From: Puniceicoccaceae bacterium
GTDB taxonomy: Bacteria > Verrucomicrobiota > Verrucomicrobiia > Opitutales > Coraliomargaritaceae
Direction of reading: 5' to 3'
NCBI GenBank assembly: GCA_018402305.1
Contig: JAGYJE010000001.1
Span: 267,703-331,702, forward strand
Length of the DNA: 64,000 nt
Each line of letters begins with the position of its first letter. Position 1 is the stretch's first letter. The notes beneath the pieces are model-generated. The model was not told the origin of the DNA. It ran no database searches and saw only the letters and a program-made list of their open reading frames with translations. The position numbers and the translations under genes were made by a program. Of this stretch, positions 1 to 7,953 are shown in pieces.

Positions 1-1
1 A

Positions 2-1369
2 GCGGCGGTCAGCTTTGTCGTCTCGAACCACCTCGATTTGTTTTTTGATGTCGAGGAGATCGAAATCGACCCGCCCAAGGGCAATTTCCAAATGGTGAAC
101 CGATGCACCATCACCGGAAAATTACTGGGTCCGCCAAACTACCACCGCTATCAGGAGTTTTTGCGTCATCACTACGCGACACAGATCACCGGCATGTCCT
201 TTGAGCGTTTCACCTCGAAGATCGAGGGCGTCAAGGAGCCGGAGCCGATCGAAGCATGGCTCGATTCCATGAAAAAATCGGCCCGTTATACGCTAAAAAG
301 TCGCCAAGAGGGTGAGCCTGAGGCCTTTGATAGTCTCGAAGCCGCCCGCTTTTTTCTCCTGCAGCACCGCAAGGATCAAGTCGTGGGTTCGGGCGAAAGT
401 GTGCGTTTTGCGGGGCGCGACATTGAGCGTTTGCCGAGGGGCGCCATTCGCAGTTCGGTGGAGGCGCATATCGAAAAGCAGAAAGTTTTCCCGCTGGAGT
501 CGGCGAACAACATCCGGGGCCGCCTGCGGCGCCACAAGTTTGCCGTTTACAAAAAAGGATCGAAGGGCGTTTCCTTTGTTTGCGCGGTCAAACGGAAGTT
601 CCGCGATAGCAAAACGCTCTTTACCGACTCCATCCGTGATCTGATCGAGTTTATTGAAAAGCATCCCGAGATGCCCGCGTCCAAGCTTCCCAAAGCCTAT
701 ATCGGCATCGACACCGAGAAGCAAAAGCCTGAAGCACTGAAGATGACCGAAGCGGAGGTGGAGGCCGCCGCACAAGCAAAAGCTGCGGCTGAGTCAACCG
801 CTGCACAAGCAAAAGCTGCGGCTGAGTCAACCGCCGCACAAGCAAAAGCTGAGGCTGAGGCAACCGCTGCGGCTGCGGTTGCGGCTGAGGCAACCACTGG
901 GGCCGAGGTGCAAGCCGCGGCAACTGGCGCTGAACCGCCCACAATCCCGCCGGCAACCTCGAAGGAGCCTGAGGCCGATAGATCGGCGGAAGTACCAACA
1001 GAGCCCACCAAATCTCCTTCTGCCGACCGCCCGTCGGCCATCGCCGAAGATGCCAAGGCCTCAACGGAGGCCAAGCCCAAGGTTGAATTGACCGAGGCGG
1101 AATCCAAAAAACTTCGTCAACTGATGGGGGACCTTCGTTGGTTGATCACCGAAGGCTATGTCACCGAGTATGGCGATGGCCGCCTTTTCGCGCCACCACC
1201 CATGCCCGAGGCCAAGCCCAAAGATACGGCGGCCGCGCCTGAGGAGTCGCCAACCGATGAGCCCGAAGCTGTTGAGCCCGAAACTGCCGAGCCCGAATCT
1301 GCCGAGCCCGAAGCTGCTGAGCCCGAAACTGCCGAGCCCGAAGCTGCTGAGCCCGAAACTGTTGAGTAA
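2..1369 (+). CDS. Unrecognised protein with repetitive Ala/Glu/Pro-rich C-terminal half (5' partial)
   Basis: The reading frame is open to the left edge of the window: codons before the TTG used by the ORF track continue as AAVSFVVSNHLDL, so the true start lies outside. The first ~230 residues look globular, with many charged residues and no signal peptide or membrane segment. I do not recognise the family. From about residue 235 the protein becomes low complexity. It has three 11-residue AQAKAAAESTA-like units, a Pro/Thr/Glu linker, a short ordered-looking segment (KLRQLMGDLRWLITEGYVTE), and then about seven EPEAA/EPETA pentapeptides to the stop. The segment between the two repeats may be a second small domain. 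The frame stays open for 25 codons after the TAA at 1367-1369 and ends at a second TAA (1445-1447), so the C-terminus may have been shortened recently. No function is proposed. Confidence 0.8.
   Translation, partial: AAVSFVVSNHLDLFFDVEEIEIDPPKGNFQMVNRCTITGKLLGPPNYHRYQEFLRHHYATQITGMSFERFTSKIEGVKEPEPIEAWLDSMKKSARYTLKSRQEGEPEAFDSLEAARFFLLQHRKDQVVGSGESVRFAGRDIERLPRGAIRSSVEAHIEKQKVFPLESANNIRGRLRRHKFAVYKKGSKGVSFVCAVKRKFRDSKTLFTDSIRDLIEFIEKHPEMPASKLPKAYIGIDTEKQKPEALKMTEAEVEAAAQAKAAAESTAAQAKAAAESTAAQAKAEAEATAAAAVAAEATTGAEVQAAATGAEPPTIPPATSKEPEADRSAEVPTEPTKSPSADRPSAIAEDAKASTEAKPKVELTEAESKKLRQLMGDLRWLITEGYVTEYGDGRLFAPPPMPEAKPKDTAAAPEESPTDEPEAVEPETAEPESAEPEAAEPETAEPEAAEPETVE
770..868 (+). repeat. Three 33-bp in-frame tandem repeats
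   Basis: The unit GCACAAGCAAAAGCTGCGGC... is repeated three times, with the third copy diverged. It encodes AQAKAAAESTA-like 11-mers in the preceding gene. The near identity of copies one and two suggests recent expansion. Confidence 0.85.
1259..1366 (+). repeat. About seven 15-bp in-frame repeats encoding EPE(A/T/S)(A/V)
   Basis: The units GAGCCCGAAACTGCC, GAGCCCGAAGCTGCT and relatives run to the stop codon of the first gene. The pattern GTC GAG CCC AAG ACG continues just past the stop in the same frame. Confidence 0.85.
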
Positions 1370-1479
1370 GGTTCGGTCGAGCCCAAGACGAGCGCCGGGC
1401 CGGAAGCAAGCAAATCCCCCCGAGGCAGTTCGGTGCCCGGTCAATAAGCTATTTTCCTTTTAATTCCCTGTGAATTACC

Positions 1480-2235
1480 TCAATGGCGGCGGCGGGCGGC
1501 GACCACCCCAAGTGCGGCGGCTCCGATCATGAGTGCATAGCTCGAAGGCTCGGGCACGGCTGAGACGCTCATTATAAAGTTGTTGCTACGGGGACCTACC
1601 CAGCTGGTTCCAGAGTTTGTGGAGGCGTATGCGTTTGAGGTGATGCCATTCGTAACATCCCATTGCAATGCGCCCTCAGAGTTTAGCGTCGTCCCCCGTG
1701 CGAGAAGATAGTAGTTGGTGCTCGCCCCGAGGGTCACGCTCAACCCCGAGATCGTCAAAAGGCTGGATGCATCGGGGAGGTTTTCAGCCAGTCCCGTGTA
1801 GATCGCGGAACCGACCTGAGCCCCAGGGCTGCCCGAGGCCCCGGCCGCGTCCCAGACCTGAATCTCGAAGTTTCCGGTAGTATCTCCACGCTTATCCGAG
1901 AGACGCAGTGCTACCTCGTCGAGTACGAAGTTTGTCGTCGTTGTTGAAAATCCTTGGGCTAGCCACTGAGTATTCGAAACATTGGTACTGCCATTAATCG
2001 CATCCGAGAGGTTATTGAACAAATATGCCTGGGCTTGGCCCGCATGGCCACAGCATGCAATGGCCCCGATCAGCATGAGCAAGGACAGGCAGGACCCGCC
2101 TCTGCCCGCTTGGGCGGCGCACAGACCGGGCTTTTGCTTCGACTTAACAAGCGAAGTAGATGACTCTACGGGATTTGCGGTTTGATAGGAAATCTCTTTT
2201 TGCGTTTCGATCATCATGGAAGTTGATTGGTTCAT
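1480..2235 (-). CDS. PEP-CTERM sorting-domain protein (choice-of-anchor R type)
   Basis: This is an exported protein of about 251 aa. The N-terminus has a long charged leader, then a hydrophobic signal segment (LSLLMLIGAIACCG) ending near GQAQA. The middle, FSTTTTNFVLDEVALRLSD onwards to the NYYLLARG region, resembles the choice-of-anchor R beta-rich domain. The C-terminus is a complete PEP-CTERM anchor: VPEPSSYALM, a short hydrophobic helix and the basic tail ARRRH. Proteins of this kind are exported, processed by an exosortase and retained at the surface or in exopolysaccharide; that role is family knowledge. The ORF track starts at an upstream TTG. I use the ATG giving MNQSTSMM, although MMIETQ just inside is also possible. 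No exosortase gene is in the window. The gene stands alone between the first gene and tRNA-Lys. Confidence 0.85.
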   Translation of the reverse strand: MNQSTSMMIETQKEISYQTANPVESSTSLVKSKQKPGLCAAQAGRGGSCLSLLMLIGAIACCGHAGQAQAYLFNNLSDAINGSTNVSNTQWLAQGFSTTTTNFVLDEVALRLSDKRGDTTGNFEIQVWDAAGASGSPGAQVGSAIYTGLAENLPDASSLLTISGLSVTLGASTNYYLLARGTTLNSEGALQWDVTNGITSNAYASTNSGTSWVGPRSNNFIMSVSAVPEPSSYALMIGAAALGVVAARRRH

Positions 2236-2321
2236 AGGTGAGTATATGGCTTGTTTATCTAAAATTTCCAAAATACCACAGTGCAATTTGGGAGTCAGAT
2301 AAGCTACTGGGAGATGAAGGT

Positions 2322-2366
2322 AAAAAACGCCGGTGCAAGACCTAAAAGTAGGTTTTTTCGCGGCGT
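2322..2366 (-). terminator. Candidate intrinsic terminator of tRNA-Lys
   Basis: On the minus strand, ACGCCG and CGGCGT enclose an inner hairpin (ACCTA-CTTT-TAGGT). The outer stem is followed by TTTTTT. It lies about 60 bp downstream of the tRNA 3' end. The bipartite stem is unusual but the layout fits a terminator. Confidence 0.5.
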
Positions 2367-2425
2367 CTTCCCAAAGTTCTTTGACTGACCGCAGCCTGAG
2401 AAGCCCATGACGACTTGGGGCAGGC

Positions 2426-2501
<76 letters not shown>

Positions 2502-2523
2502 AGAAACCCTAGCGAAGCGCGAG

Positions 2524-2552
2524 AGCAAAGAAGCTGAGCTGGCTGTTGTCAA
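2524..2552 (-). promoter_or_regulatory. Candidate sigma-70-type promoter of tRNA-Lys
   Basis: The minus strand has a perfect TTGACA (-35), a 17-bp spacer and TTTGCT (-10, 3 of 6 matches to TATAAT). Initiation would fall about 15 nt before the mature tRNA 5' end. The position and the strong -35 support it; the -10 is weak. Confidence 0.5.
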
Positions 2553-2628
2553 GGAAAGGAGGTGTAATTATTTTAAATTTTGAACGCGTACACGAGGAAC
2601 AAATCAAATAGGATAGACTCTTATTTCC

Positions 2629-3243
2629 ATGAACTACCCTATGACGACCAAAACCGAGGCAATTCCATCCGACGAGCTACTGATCAATCGCATCAAGGCG
2701 GGCGACCTATCTGCCTACAACGAGATCGTCACGCGTTACTACGACCGCATATTTGCCCGTGTTTCGCAGCTATTGAAAAATAAGCAGGATGCCGAGGAGG
2801 TCACGCAGGATGCCTTTATCCGTGCGCATCGGGGGTTGGAGAATTTTCGCGGCGAGGCTTCTTTTTCCACCTGGCTTTACCAAATTGCCACAAATCTCGC
2901 GCACAACCGCTACTGGTACTGGTTCAGGCGCAAGCGGGAACAGTCGATTTCCATCGACCAGCCTTTGACAGATGATGGCAGTATGACGCTTGAAAATGTG
3001 ATGCCCTCCGGGGGAGAAAGTCCAGCCGAGGCAGCCGTTACGCAAGAGTTTGTCGATCGGGTTTCGGAATGTATGCAGGGTCTCAACGAAAAACACAAAG
3101 AAGTGCTGATTCTGAGAAACGTTAAAAATTTAAGCTATGATGAGATCGCCTGCCAGCTGGACATCAGCGTTGGCACAGTGAAGAGCCGGATTGCCCGTGC
3201 CCGAGAGAGCTTGCGCGATCTGATGGGCAGCGATTTTTCGTGA
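2629..3243 (+). CDS. RNA polymerase sigma factor, ECF (sigma-70 family)
   Basis: This 204-aa protein has the two-domain ECF layout. Sigma region 2 spans roughly residues 25-105, including KNKQDAEEVTQDAFIRAHRG and the promoter-melting segment ending with STWLYQIATNLAHN. A short linker with an acidic stretch follows. Sigma region 4, about residues 145-195, contains an HTH (LSYDEIACQLDISVGTVKSR). It should direct RNA polymerase to a specific stress or envelope regulon; the regulon cannot be read from the sequence. It is followed directly by a membrane protein with the N-terminal pattern of anti-sigma factors, the usual arrangement for ECF sigma factors. The start is the ATG at 2629; an in-frame ATG four codons later is an alternative. 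The sigma/anti-sigma junction is built from a 13-bp repeat (see next entry). Confidence 0.93.
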   Translation: MNYPMTTKTEAIPSDELLINRIKAGDLSAYNEIVTRYYDRIFARVSQLLKNKQDAEEVTQDAFIRAHRGLENFRGEASFSTWLYQIATNLAHNRYWYWFRRKREQSISIDQPLTDDGSMTLENVMPSGGESPAEAAVTQEFVDRVSECMQGLNEKHKEVLILRNVKNLSYDEIACQLDISVGTVKSRIARARESLRDLMGSDFS

Positions 3244-3272
3244 CCGTTTTTCATGACCGTTTTTCATGACCG
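3234..3272 (+). repeat. Three 13-bp tandem repeats at the sigma/anti-sigma junction
   Basis: The three units read TTTTTCGTGACCG, TTTTTCATGACCG and TTTTTCATGACCG. The first carries the stop codon of the sigma factor gene (TGA at 3241). The third carries the start codon of the next gene (ATG at 3266). The middle copy offers an alternative ATG in another frame. Confidence 0.9.
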
Positions 3273-4150
3273 AAGAAACATTTATAGAATTGGTTGACCT
3301 CTATTTAGATAGAGAAATCACGAAGGAGGCTATTCTGCGATTGAAGGCGGAACTAGCGGTTAACGCGGACCGCCGTCAGTTATTTCTGGAGCGGAGCCGC
3401 TTACACAAGGCAATGCAAATGGCGCTGAATCCACAAATGGCGCAGAATTCACAAAGGGCGCAGAATTCACAAAGGGCGCAGACAGCGCAGACAACGCGAA
3501 CGATTGGCGCGAGCCGGGTGACTCACTCGGGCCAAATGCCGGGCATGCCGGGCATGCCGGGCATGCCGGGCGGCCTCGGCATGCCTAGGCGAGGGCTCCG
3601 GTGGTCTCTTGGCTTTGGTTTGGCTGCGTCGCTCGTTTTCGGCTGGATGTTTTTGAGCTCAATGTCGCTCATTCGGCCGGATAGCCAGCCCAACGCACAG
3701 AGGTTCATTAGCGGCACAAGCGGCACAGGCGGCATTAACAGCACTAGCGGCACCAGCGGCATTAACGATAGTAGCGCCGGCGAGTCCATTTCTGACTTTG
3801 TTGACGAAGCGCTTTCGAAATGGAGCAGTGAGGCGGGCTTGAAGCGGTATGCCTCAAGACAGGAGCGGGGGCTTGCCATTGAGCGCACCAGTCTCGCCGC
3901 GCAACTCCGTCTCATGGGCCTACGACCTGAGTTGACGCCGCTCAACAAAGAGTTGCGCTCTATCGACCTGGCGACCCTGCAAGCGGAGCCGACAAGGAGC
4001 CGCGCTGAGTTATTGACCACGCTACAACGGCATTCCGTCATGCCGGAGCCCCGTATTTTGAGCTATGAAGTGCCGGTGAAATCGGCTGTGGAGGCTTCAG
4101 ATCGGTCCTACGGTAGCGGATTTCAGCCCTCTTTAATCAGCTTTCGGTAG
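3266..4150 (+). CDS. Putative anti-sigma factor, single-pass membrane protein
   Basis: This 294-aa protein has a cytoplasmic N-terminus (LVDLYLDREITKEAILRLKAEL, then the RSRLHKAMQ region) that resembles the N-terminal segment of FecR-type and related anti-sigma regulators. It lacks the zinc-binding HxxxCxxC of ZAS-type anti-sigma factors. A membrane helix follows at about residues 115-135 (LGFGLAASLVFGWMFL), then a ~160-residue C-terminal part without a recognised domain. Immediately downstream of an ECF sigma gene, it probably sequesters that sigma factor at the inner membrane; this is inference from position and architecture. Three tandem repeats interrupt it: AQNSQR units near residue 60, four MPG units just before the helix, and SGTSG/GIN units just after. 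All look like recent slippage products in regions that tolerate length change. Confidence 0.7.
   Translation: MTEETFIELVDLYLDREITKEAILRLKAELAVNADRRQLFLERSRLHKAMQMALNPQMAQNSQRAQNSQRAQTAQTTRTIGASRVTHSGQMPGMPGMPGMPGGLGMPRRGLRWSLGFGLAASLVFGWMFLSSMSLIRPDSQPNAQRFISGTSGTGGINSTSGTSGINDSSAGESISDFVDEALSKWSSEAGLKRYASRQERGLAIERTSLAAQLRLMGLRPELTPLNKELRSIDLATLQAEPTRSRAELLTTLQRHSVMPEPRILSYEVPVKSAVEASDRSYGSGFQPSLISFR
3536..3571 (+). repeat. Four perfect 9-bp repeats (ATGCCGGGC)
   Basis: Four head-to-tail copies encode MPGMPGMPGMPG just before the transmembrane helix of the putative anti-sigma factor. The copies are identical, so the tract could vary between strains without frameshifting. Confidence 0.9.
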
Positions 4151-4255
4151 CGAGGGAGCCGAGGCAGCCCTGGAAGCGCTCAAATCGGATTTCCGCTTGC
4201 ATCCGAAGCCGGGGCGTTCATACCTCGGAGGTTCATCGTTGAACCTGAAAACTTT

Positions 4256-5509
4256 ATGAAAATCGTCTTAGCGTATTCGGGAGGTTTAGATACCTCCGTC
4301 CTTGTCAGCTGGTTGAAAGATCACTACGGCGCCGAAATTATCACCTTTGCTGCCGACGTTGGTCAGGAGGAGGAGCTGGACGGCTTGGCCGAAAAGGCAA
4401 AAGCCACTGGTGCCTCGGCACACTACACGGTCGACTTGGTCGATGAGTTTGCGCGGGATTTCATTTTCCCAATCATGCGGGCAAATGCAGTGTATGAAGG
4501 GCAGTATCTGCTGGGCACCTCAATTGCTCGCCCGCTTATTGGAAAAGCGCACGTGGAGATCGCTGAGCGCGAGGAGGCGGATGCTGTGGCGCACGGTGCG
4601 ACGGGGAAGGGGAATGATCAAGTTCGTTTCGAGTTGGCTTATGCAGCTCTGGCACCAAAGCTACAAATTATTTCCCCGTGGAGAATGGATGCTTTCCGCA
4701 AGGCTTTTCCCGGGCGGACGGAGATGATTCAATATTGCCGTGAAAATAACATTAACGTGGAAGCCAGTGCCTCAAAGCCTTATTCGATGGACCGGAATCT
4801 GCTTCATATTTCTTACGAAGCGGGGATTCTGGAGGATCCTTGGTTTGATCCCACGGAGGACGCTAATAAGGCGATGTATAAATTGACGACGGCCCCGGAA
4901 GACGCCCCGGACGAGGCGCAGTATGTCGAACTCGACTTTCAGCAAGGCGACTGTGTGGCGGTGGACGGTGTATCGATGACGCCCGCGCAAGTCATGAAAC
5001 AACTTAACCGCCTTGCCGGCAAGCACGGCGTCGGTCGGGTTGATTTGATCGAGAATCGCTTTGTTGGTATGAAGAGCCGGGGTGTCTACGAGACCCCGGG
5101 TGGCACCATCCTGATGCACGGGCACCGTAATATGGAGACATTGACGATGGACCGGGAACTCATGCACCTGCGGGATAGCCTGATACCCCGTTACGCACAG
5201 CTGGTCTACAATGGTTTTTGGTATGCACCCGAGCGCGAAGCCTTGCAGGCCTTTATTGATGATTCGCAAAAGACGGTGACGGGTACGGTTCGGCTTAAGC
5301 TCTACAAGGGCAATGTCACTACAGTCGGGCGTAAGTCGCCGCTCTCTCTTTACGATGAAAATATCGCTTCGATGGAGGGCGTCGTCAGCGACTATAACCC
5401 GGATGATGCCAGTGGGTTCATTCGCCTGAACGCATTGCGTTTGCGCCGCCGGGCGCTCGCCCAAGGCGGCCCCGAGATCGCCTCAGAGAGCCATCTTTTA
5501 AAGGAGTGA
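4256..5509 (+). CDS. argG: Argininosuccinate synthase
   Basis: ArgG joins citrulline and aspartate with ATP to make argininosuccinate, the penultimate step of arginine synthesis. The 417-aa length is typical. The N-terminal PP-loop ([10 protein letters not shown], residues 6-15) binds ATP. Further family blocks include [13 protein letters not shown] near residue 117 and the [14 protein letters not shown] region that follows. The protein is full length, cytosolic and expected to be tetrameric. It starts at the ATG preceded by GAACCTGAAAACTTT, with no clear ribosome binding site. It lies 105 bp after the anti-sigma gene and 11 bp before pdxJ, so argG and pdxJ may be co-transcribed although their pathways are unrelated. 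Confidence 0.97.
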   Translation: MKIVLAYSGGLDTSVLVSWLKDHYGAEIITFAADVGQEEELDGLAEKAKATGASAHYTVDLVDEFARDFIFPIMRANAVYEGQYLLGTSIARPLIGKAHVEIAEREEADAVAHGATGKGNDQVRFELAYAALAPKLQIISPWRMDAFRKAFPGRTEMIQYCRENNINVEASASKPYSMDRNLLHISYEAGILEDPWFDPTEDANKAMYKLTTAPEDAPDEAQYVELDFQQGDCVAVDGVSMTPAQVMKQLNRLAGKHGVGRVDLIENRFVGMKSRGVYETPGGTILMHGHRNMETLTMDRELMHLRDSLIPRYAQLVYNGFWYAPEREALQAFIDDSQKTVTGTVRLKLYKGNVTTVGRKSPLSLYDENIASMEGVVSDYNPDDASGFIRLNALRLRRRALAQGGPEIASESHLLKE

Positions 5510-5520
5510 GGCCTTCTCTA

Positions 5521-6282
5521 ATGAACCGCTCTTATTGTCTTCTCGGCGTCAACGTCGATCACGTCGCCACCCTCCGCCAAGCTCGCTACCGGGCGCATCC
5601 TCTGGATCATGGCGACGAAGTTGAGCCCGATTGTGTCGCCTTCGCCTTAGCCTGTGAAGCGGCCGGTGCCGATGGCATCACCATACACTTGCGTGAGGAC
5701 CGGCGCCACGTTCAGGATTCGGATGTACGGCGTGCCCATGCGCAGATAGGGACGCGGCTGAATCTGGAAATGGCCTGCACGGCGGCCATGGTGGACTATG
5801 CGCTGCAGCTCAAGCCTCACTCAGTCTGTCTTGTCCCGGAAGGTCGCCATGAGATAACAACCGAAGGCGGACTCGATGTGGTTGGCCAGAAGGCAAAGGT
5901 GGCTGAAGTCGTCGCTGCAATGACAGCGGCGGGTATCAAAACCAGTTTGTTTATTGACCCCGATCCGGCGCAGATCGAAAACTCAGCCGAGGTCGGCGCT
6001 CCGTGGGTCGAGTTGCACACCGGTGCCTACGCCAACGCTTACTACCATGAGGGCCGCTTACGCGAGTTTGCAGTGCTGCGCGATGGAGCTGAAATGGCCC
6101 ATAATCTTGGACTGACTGTTAACGCGGGGCATGGTATCAATTACACGAATATCCGAGAGGTGATTACGCTGCCGCATCTTAACGAGTTGAATATTGGGCA
6201 CTCTATAATCAGCCGTGCACTGTTTGTCGGCGTGGAACAGGCTGTAAGGGAGATGAAGGCACTAATGCAACTAATGCATTAG
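5521..6282 (+). CDS. pdxJ: Pyridoxine 5'-phosphate synthase
   Basis: PdxJ condenses 1-deoxyxylulose 5-phosphate with 3-amino-2-oxopropyl phosphate to give pyridoxine 5'-phosphate in DXP-dependent vitamin B6 synthesis. The 253-aa TIM-barrel sequence carries the family signatures LGVNVDHVATLRQAR at the N-terminus, TIHLREDRRHVQDSDV, LVPEGRHEITTEGGLD and the C-terminal VNAGHGINYTN. I start at the ATG at 5521 (MNRSYCLLG) rather than the GTG at 5506, because family N-termini begin just before LGVN. The last residues (ALMQLMH) come from a duplicated 9-bp unit, so the C-terminus has probably been extended by repeat slippage. The dxr gene of the same isoprenoid/DXP branch lies elsewhere in the window. 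Confidence 0.97.
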   Translation: MNRSYCLLGVNVDHVATLRQARYRAHPLDHGDEVEPDCVAFALACEAAGADGITIHLREDRRHVQDSDVRRAHAQIGTRLNLEMACTAAMVDYALQLKPHSVCLVPEGRHEITTEGGLDVVGQKAKVAEVVAAMTAAGIKTSLFIDPDPAQIENSAEVGAPWVELHTGAYANAYYHEGRLREFAVLRDGAEMAHNLGLTVNAGHGINYTNIREVITLPHLNELNIGHSIISRALFVGVEQAVREMKALMQLMH

Positions 6283-6325
6283 CCCGATGTGCCCGATGTG
6301 CCCGATGTCCCGATGTGCCCGATGT
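6261..6325 (+). repeat. Two adjoining 9-bp tandem repeats across the pdxJ stop codon
   Basis: ACTAATGCA occurs twice (6261-6278) as the last codons of pdxJ. It is followed by five copies of GCCCGATGT (6282-6325, one copy missing a base). The stop TAG sits between the two arrays. Confidence 0.9.
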
Positions 6326-6368
6326 GCCGAGCGAAGCGCTGAATTGATTAGTACTCACAAATAAATCT

Positions 6369-7949
6369 ATGAAAGCTTTTTCTACGACACACCCGATCTT
6401 ATCCTGCGAACAAGCCGATGTATTTGAATCGTCGATACTGAAGGATGAGGCAGCTGAATGGTCTGCTATGAAAACCGCGGGGCAGGGCATTGCCCGGATG
6501 TTGATGGAGGATTACCCGGAGCTTCGACCCGTGCCAAAGCATTTAAAAGTGCTCGGCTTGATTGGAAAGGGCAATAATGGTGGCGATGCGCTTGTCGCCT
6601 GTGGTCAATTGCTGGCGGATTTCCCCAGGGCACAAGTTGATTTGATCCTGGTGGAGTCGGTTAATGGTCTGCGGCCCCTTGCCGCGAAGGCTTTGAGTCA
6701 GCTTGAAGGGCGGATCCGCACCCATACGGTAGACAGCCAGACCTCTCTCGGGAGCATGGCAGGCTTGCTCGAAGCAATCGGCGGTCGAGAGGGTTTTCAT
6801 CTGTGTATTGACGGCCTTTTGGGTACGGCATTGAAGCCCCCGCTTAGAGACCCCATTGAATCATTGATTCAAGCAATCAATGCCTATGATCGGGTTGATT
6901 TACGCGCTGCAGTGGACCTCCCAAGCGGGTGGGGTGATGCGGGGGGAGCGATCGCGTTTCGGGCTGATTTCACCTATGCGACGGGGATCGTGAAAAGGCC
7001 GCTTTTTCGGGCGGGAGCTCACTGCGGGCGGATTCGTTATGTCGACCTGGGATTTTTCAAGGGGGATTTGCCGCTACCACCTGATTCCAAAGAACACATC
7101 CTCTTGCCCAGTCTGCTGGATCCCTTGCGGCGCCTGCGTCCGGCGGTTTCGGAAAAGCGCTCGTTCGGCCATCTCTTTATTGTCGGGGGATCGACTCGCA
7201 TGCCGGGCGCTCTTCTCATGTCTGTAAAAGCGGCGGTGCAGTCCGGGGTTGGTCTCGTCACGGCCTTTGCTCCCGCGTCGCTGGTTTCTGTCTTTGCGGC
7301 TCAGGTTCCTGAGGCAATGTGGGTGGCCTGGCCGGAGACAGCCAGCGGCACGCTCAACCCTCGTGGCATGGCGCTTTTGCAGGAACAAATTGGTAGAGCT
7401 GATGCGGTCCTGGCTGGGCCTGGCTTTGGTCGTGACCGGAATACGGAGATGCTCACTCAAGAGATTGTCCGCCAAGTCGAGTGTCCGGTTATCCTTGATG
7501 CGGACGCGCTGCGCGCGCGCGTGATGGAGGCGGCCCAAAAACGAAAGCCTCAGTTCGGTCCTCTGATTGTCACGCCGCACATGGGCGAGTTTAAGCGTAT
7601 GGCCAAACTGCTCGAGGTGAGTGATCTAGACGCGGTAGTCCTTGATTTTGCCAATTTTAATAAACTGTCGATCGTCCTTAAAGGGCCCAACACCCGGATT
7701 TGCGATGGGGCTCGCACGATCTACAGCACGCGTGGTGGGCCGGTGCTCGCGCGGGGTGGTAGTGGGGACTTACTGGCCGGTATTATCGGAGGCATGATCG
7801 CTCAAGCCCAGAGCGGTGATTTGGAGGTGATCGCCCGAGGTGTGGCTTTGCACGGCGTGGCGGGGGAATTGTTGGCCAGGGCGCGGGGCCAGGTTATGGT
7901 CCGCACGACTGAACTGCTTGACTACCTGTCGGAGGCACTTCGAGGCTAG
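6369..7949 (+). CDS. nnr: Bifunctional NAD(P)H-hydrate repair enzyme (epimerase + ADP/ATP-dependent dehydratase)
   Basis: This enzyme repairs NADH and NADPH damaged by hydration. The N-terminal YjeF_N/NnrE domain (about residues 1-215) epimerises the hydrates. It has the phosphate-binding turn IGKGNNGGDALVACG near residue 60 and the LDLP-like AAVDLPSGWGD near residue 182. The C-terminal ribokinase-like NnrD domain (about 255-520) dehydrates the S form. It has the SFGHLFIVGGS entry strand, VLAGPGFG, LDADALR and the catalytic GGSGDLLAGIIGG near residue 462. At 526 aa it is a full-length fusion. It is followed after 4 bp by dprA, so the two are likely co-transcribed. No Shine-Dalgarno is visible before the ATG. 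Confidence 0.95.
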   Translation: MKAFSTTHPILSCEQADVFESSILKDEAAEWSAMKTAGQGIARMLMEDYPELRPVPKHLKVLGLIGKGNNGGDALVACGQLLADFPRAQVDLILVESVNGLRPLAAKALSQLEGRIRTHTVDSQTSLGSMAGLLEAIGGREGFHLCIDGLLGTALKPPLRDPIESLIQAINAYDRVDLRAAVDLPSGWGDAGGAIAFRADFTYATGIVKRPLFRAGAHCGRIRYVDLGFFKGDLPLPPDSKEHILLPSLLDPLRRLRPAVSEKRSFGHLFIVGGSTRMPGALLMSVKAAVQSGVGLVTAFAPASLVSVFAAQVPEAMWVAWPETASGTLNPRGMALLQEQIGRADAVLAGPGFGRDRNTEMLTQEIVRQVECPVILDADALRARVMEAAQKRKPQFGPLIVTPHMGEFKRMAKLLEVSDLDAVVLDFANFNKLSIVLKGPNTRICDGARTIYSTRGGPVLARGGSGDLLAGIIGGMIAQAQSGDLEVIARGVALHGVAGELLARARGQVMVRTTELLDYLSEALRG

Positions 7950-7953
7950 ATCG

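Noticed and set aside
651-1409. Several long overlapping ORFs opposite or out of frame with the first gene
   Set aside because: They are produced by the repetitive GC-rich 15- and 33-bp units. Only the frame continuing to the window edge has a globular N-terminal region.
2557-2783. Perfect AAGGAGGTG motif followed by a 67-aa ORF from TTG
   Set aside because: The spacing to the TTG is about 14 bp, the ORF is overlapped by the clear sigma factor gene in another frame and shows no family features. The motif may be chance.
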